NCBI GenBank assembly: GCA_905479665.1
Contig: CAJQNM010000823.1
Span: 1 to 8,346 of the forward strand
Source of the DNA: an uncultured Saprospiraceae bacterium
GTDB taxonomy: Bacteria > Bacteroidota > Bacteroidia > Chitinophagales > Saprospiraceae
Length of the DNA: 8,346 nucleotides
Reading direction: 5' to 3'
This document shows positions 6,877-8,346 of the stretch, one piece after another. Positions within the stretch are counted from its first letter, which is position 1, and each line of letters starts with the position of its first letter. The notes under the pieces are model-generated. The model saw only the letters and a list, made by a program, of their open reading frames with translations, was not told where the DNA came from and made no database searches. The translations under genes and the position numbers were made by a program.

Positions 6877-7218
6877 ATGATTAATTGGAACACTCTCACC
6901 TCATCCGCTCAACTCGATGAGATCGACCGCCTTTCTCACAGTCAAACTATACTCATTTTTAAGCACAGCACTACCTGTCCGATCAGCAGTATGGCAAAGT
7001 ATCGGCTTGAGGATCAGTGGAAATTTGGCGAGGAAGAAGAGCCTCTCATCTACTATCTCGATCTACTCTCATATCGACCCCTTAGCAGTGCGATCGCTGA
7101 TCGCTACAGCGTGCACCATGAGTCCCCGCAACTTCTAGTGATTAAGAAAGGTGAGTGCATCCTTGAATCTTCCCACCTGGGCATCAATCTCGCCGAGGTA
7201 GAAGAAGTAGTAGGCTAG
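6877..7218 (+). CDS. ytxJ: Bacilliredoxin-like protein of the YtxJ family
   Basis: 113 residues, a thioredoxin-fold protein of the YtxJ (BrxC, DUF2847) family. The active site is KHSTTCPISSMA (29-40) with the single cysteine C34, the TCPIS form of monothiol bacilliredoxins, followed by the helix and strand YYLDLLSYRPLSSAIADRY, the ESPQLLVIKKG cis-proline region and the closing SSHLGI motif. The family is thought to remove bacillithiol from S-bacillithiolated proteins in the cytoplasm, and many Bacteroidota make bacillithiol. The ATG at 6877 is chosen because family members begin with W-N-x-L just after the start; an upstream TTG at 6844 would add 11 residues and overlap the lipoprotein gene. 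Its TAG stop shares its G with the GTG start of mnmD, implying translational coupling. Confidence 0.88.
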   Translation: MINWNTLTSSAQLDEIDRLSHSQTILIFKHSTTCPISSMAKYRLEDQWKFGEEEEPLIYYLDLLSYRPLSSAIADRYSVHHESPQLLVIKKGECILESSHLGINLAEVEEVVG

Positions 7219-7889
7219 TGAAGCCCACTCTGCTGAATCTCACGGAAGATGGTTCGCATACCATTGTTTCCGATAAATTTGGTGAAAGCTATCATTCCAG
7301 GCACGGAGCCGTTCAGGAGAGTCGACACGTTTTCATAGCAGCAGGTCTGCACGAACAAGCAAAACAAAGATCTCAACTACACATTCTTGAGTTTGGGTTT
7401 GGCAGTGGGCTCAATGCGGCCCTCACGTGGCAATGGGCTCGTGAGCAAATCGACTGCTCTATTCATTATACAGCTCTCGAGGCCTACCCCATCTCCATAG
7501 ACCTTGCCCAACAATTGAATTATTCATCTCAGCTAGCACTCCCAGATTTTCTGGATCTGCATCATGCACCTTGGGACGAAGCAATCCCTCTTTCAGATAG
7601 TTTCACGCTGGAAAAAGTGCAGCAAGAATTTGAGAAATACGATCCTAGCCACCAGTTTGATTTGATTTATTACGATGCATTTGCTCCCTCTGCTCAGCCC
7701 GAACTCTGGCAAGAACCGCTTTTGGCCAAAGTCTTCGCCTGGTGTGCACTGGGAGCGATTCTCGTCACCTATTGTGCAAAAGGATCGTTCAAGAGAGCAC
7801 TCAAGGCCGTCGGTTTTGAAATAGAAGGATTACCAGGCCCACCGGGAAAGCGAGAAATGACTAGAGCAGTTAGAGAGGCCTCGAAATGA
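7218..7889 (+). CDS. mnmD: tRNA 5-(aminomethyl)-2-thiouridine-34 methyltransferase MnmD
   Basis: 223 residues, a stand-alone form of the methyltransferase half of E. coli MnmC. It uses S-adenosylmethionine to turn the 5-aminomethyl group of wobble uridine 34 into methylaminomethyl, completing mnm5(s2)U in the cytoplasm. Signatures: TEDGSHTIVSDKFGESYHS (9-27), GAVQESRHVFIAAGL (30-44), the SAM-binding EFGFGSGLNA (58-67), ALEAYP (86-91), YYDAFAPSAQPELW (151-164), TYCAKGSFKRAL (184-195) and GLPGPPGKREMTRA (204-217). No FAD-dependent MnmC C-terminal domain is present, which is normal outside proteobacteria. The start is GTG at 7218: the family N-terminus begins there and the only in-frame ATG is at residue 214. 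It overlaps ytxJ by one base and is last in the run; no clear terminator hairpin follows. Confidence 0.92.
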   Translation: MKPTLLNLTEDGSHTIVSDKFGESYHSRHGAVQESRHVFIAAGLHEQAKQRSQLHILEFGFGSGLNAALTWQWAREQIDCSIHYTALEAYPISIDLAQQLNYSSQLALPDFLDLHHAPWDEAIPLSDSFTLEKVQQEFEKYDPSHQFDLIYYDAFAPSAQPELWQEPLLAKVFAWCALGAILVTYCAKGSFKRALKAVGFEIEGLPGPPGKREMTRAVREASK

Positions 7890-7933
7890 CCCCCCGAGCG
7901 TCTATAAGTCTCATATCTTTCGCATAACTAGAT

Positions 7934-7962
7934 GGTTCAAGGGTTCAAGGTTCAAGGTTCAA
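7934..7962. repeat. GGTTCAA/GGGTTCAA array, copy 1 (4 words)
   Basis: Four consecutive 7-8 base words: GGTTCAA, GGGTTCAA, GGTTCAA, GGTTCAA. It follows CTTTCGCATAACTAGAT and leads into the AGGAGGAAAACGC segment rather than the GGGAGCGACTTCGCATAA seen in later copies. Confidence 0.85.
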
Positions 7963-8033
7963 AAGGAGGAAAACGCTTCGCGGAGGAAAGAGAGGAAACG
8001 CTTCGCTGAGGAAGAAGAGGAAACAGTCTGGAA

Positions 8034-8079
8034 GGCGGGCGGACTCCCCTTAAGGGGCCGGGGGTTTGCGCAGGAGGGA
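8034..8079. repeat. GC-rich palindromic block, copy 1
   Basis: The block starts GGCGGGCGGACT, holds the perfect palindrome CCCCTTAAGGGG (8046-8057), and continues CCGGGGGTTTGCGC and a GGAGGGA tail. It recurs almost unchanged at 8187-8232, with one substitution (GCGCAGG against GCGCGGG), although the unit is otherwise variable. Confidence 0.85.
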
Positions 8080-8112
8080 AGTCTAGAATCTCATGCCTTT
8101 CGCATAACTAGA

Positions 8113-8151
8113 GGGTTCAAGGGTTCAAGGGTTCAAGGTTCAAAAGTTCAA
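8113..8151. repeat. GGTTCAA/GGGTTCAA array, copy 2 (5 words)
   Basis: Three GGGTTCAA words, then GGTTCAA and a degenerate AAGTTCAA. It is flanked by TTTCGCATAACTAGA on the left and GGGAGCGACTTCGCATAA on the right, so the shared word TTCGCATAA brackets the array. Confidence 0.85.
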
Positions 8152-8186
8152 AGGGAGCGACTTCGCATAAAGAGAGGAAAACGCGG

Positions 8187-8232
8187 GGCGGGCGGACTCC
8201 CCTTAAGGGGCCGGGGGTTTGCGCGGGAGGGA
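8187..8232. repeat. GC-rich palindromic block, copy 2
   Basis: Near-identical to the block at 8034-8079, with the palindrome CCCCTTAAGGGG at 8199-8210 and the same CCGGGGGTTTGCGC flank, then GGGAGGGA. Confidence 0.85.
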
Positions 8233-8268
8233 AAGTTCTAGGATCTCATGTCTTTCGCATAGCTAGAT

Positions 8269-8322
8269 GGTTCAAGGGTGCAAGGTTCAAGGTTCAAAGG
8301 GTTCAAGGGTTCATGGGTTCAA
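8269..8322. repeat. GGTTCAA/GGGTTCAA array, copy 3 (7 words)
   Basis: Seven words, including variants GGGTGCAA (8276-8283) and GGGTTCAT (8307-8314). It is the longest of the three arrays and is followed by GGGAGCGACTTCGCATAA before the window ends. Confidence 0.8.
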
Positions 8323-8346
8323 AGGGAGCGACTTCGCATAAAAAGA

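Larger units (their letters stand above)
7899..8346. repeat. Mosaic tandem repeat locus, about 2.6 units, cut by the right edge
   Basis: Three copies of a composite unit begin at about 7909, 8089 and 8244 (periods 180 and 155 bases). Each starts with TCTCAT, two variable bases, then CTTTCGCATA and CTAGA, and continues with an array of GGTTCAA/GGGTTCAA words. Copies 2 and 3 next have GGGAGCGACTTCGCATAA followed by purine-rich sequence; copies 1 and 2 then have a conserved GC-rich block and a TCTAG-type junction. Copy 1 instead carries a duplicated GGAAAACGCTTCGC segment after its array. The plus strand is strongly purine-rich. No long open frame crosses it: array lengths differ and shift the frame. 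No terminal inverted repeats, transposase or tRNA were seen. Confidence 0.85.

Noticed and set aside
7092..7101. GCGATCGC as a HIP1-type repeat
   Set aside because: Only a single occurrence was noticed, inside the ytxJ coding sequence, and nothing else suggests a cyanobacterium.
7931..8010. Small gene within the repeat locus (ATG at 7932)
   Set aside because: It yields about 25 residues ending in a stop, and the mixed 7/8-base words break the frame in other units.
7899..8346. CRISPR array
   Set aside because: Units are 155-180 bases with internal sub-repeats, not 25-40 base repeats with unique spacers of even length, and there are no cas genes.

Overview
The window looks like a chromosomal segment of a member of the Bacteroidota; the order cannot be fixed from sequence alone. 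The evidence is the gene content: a stand-alone MnmD, a YtxJ-type bacilliredoxin, a Bacteroidota-style Mpl ligase, a secreted sugar-dehydrogenase-like protein with Ig and PA14 modules, and a candidate promoter element matching the Bacteroidota -7 consensus TAnnTTTG. Start sites mostly lack a strong Shine-Dalgarno sequence, as is usual in this phylum. No transposase, integrase, tRNA, rRNA or CRISPR array was seen.

Layout from left to right. Positions 1-2205 (minus) hold the first 735 codons of a large secreted multidomain protein that runs off the left edge: signal peptide, six-bladed PQQ/glucose-sorbosone-dehydrogenase-like propeller, Ig-like domain, two further beta-rich modules and the beginning of a PA14 domain. 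A gene-free gap (2206-2562) separates it from a divergent plus-strand gene (2563-3150) for a DUF697-like membrane protein with a C-terminal SHOCT domain. That gene converges, with only 2 bp between the stop codons, on a minus-strand gene run: mpl (6630-5275), pdhB (5214-4231) and a trans-3-hydroxy-L-proline dehydratase-type member of the proline racemase family (4208-3153). Gaps in this run are 60 and 22 bp, so it may be one operon.

An 80-bp divergent promoter region (6631-6710) separates mpl from a plus-strand run: a 49-residue lipoprotein (6711-6860), ytxJ (6877-7218) and mnmD (7218-7889, sharing one base with ytxJ). From about 7899 to the right edge there is no gene but a mosaic tandem repeat. 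Each unit is about 155-180 bp and holds an array of GGTTCAA/GGGTTCAA words; the two complete units also carry a GC-rich block with the palindrome CCCCTTAAGGGG. The third unit is cut by the window edge.

Functionally the genes cover cell-wall recycling (Mpl), central carbon metabolism (PdhB), hydroxyproline breakdown, thiol redox (YtxJ) and tRNA wobble-uridine modification (MnmD). This is mostly ordinary chromosomal housekeeping. The least explained parts are the right-hand repeat locus, the tiny lipoprotein at the head of the ytxJ-mnmD run, and the orphan DUF697-SHOCT protein. I did not find a clear new multi-gene system.
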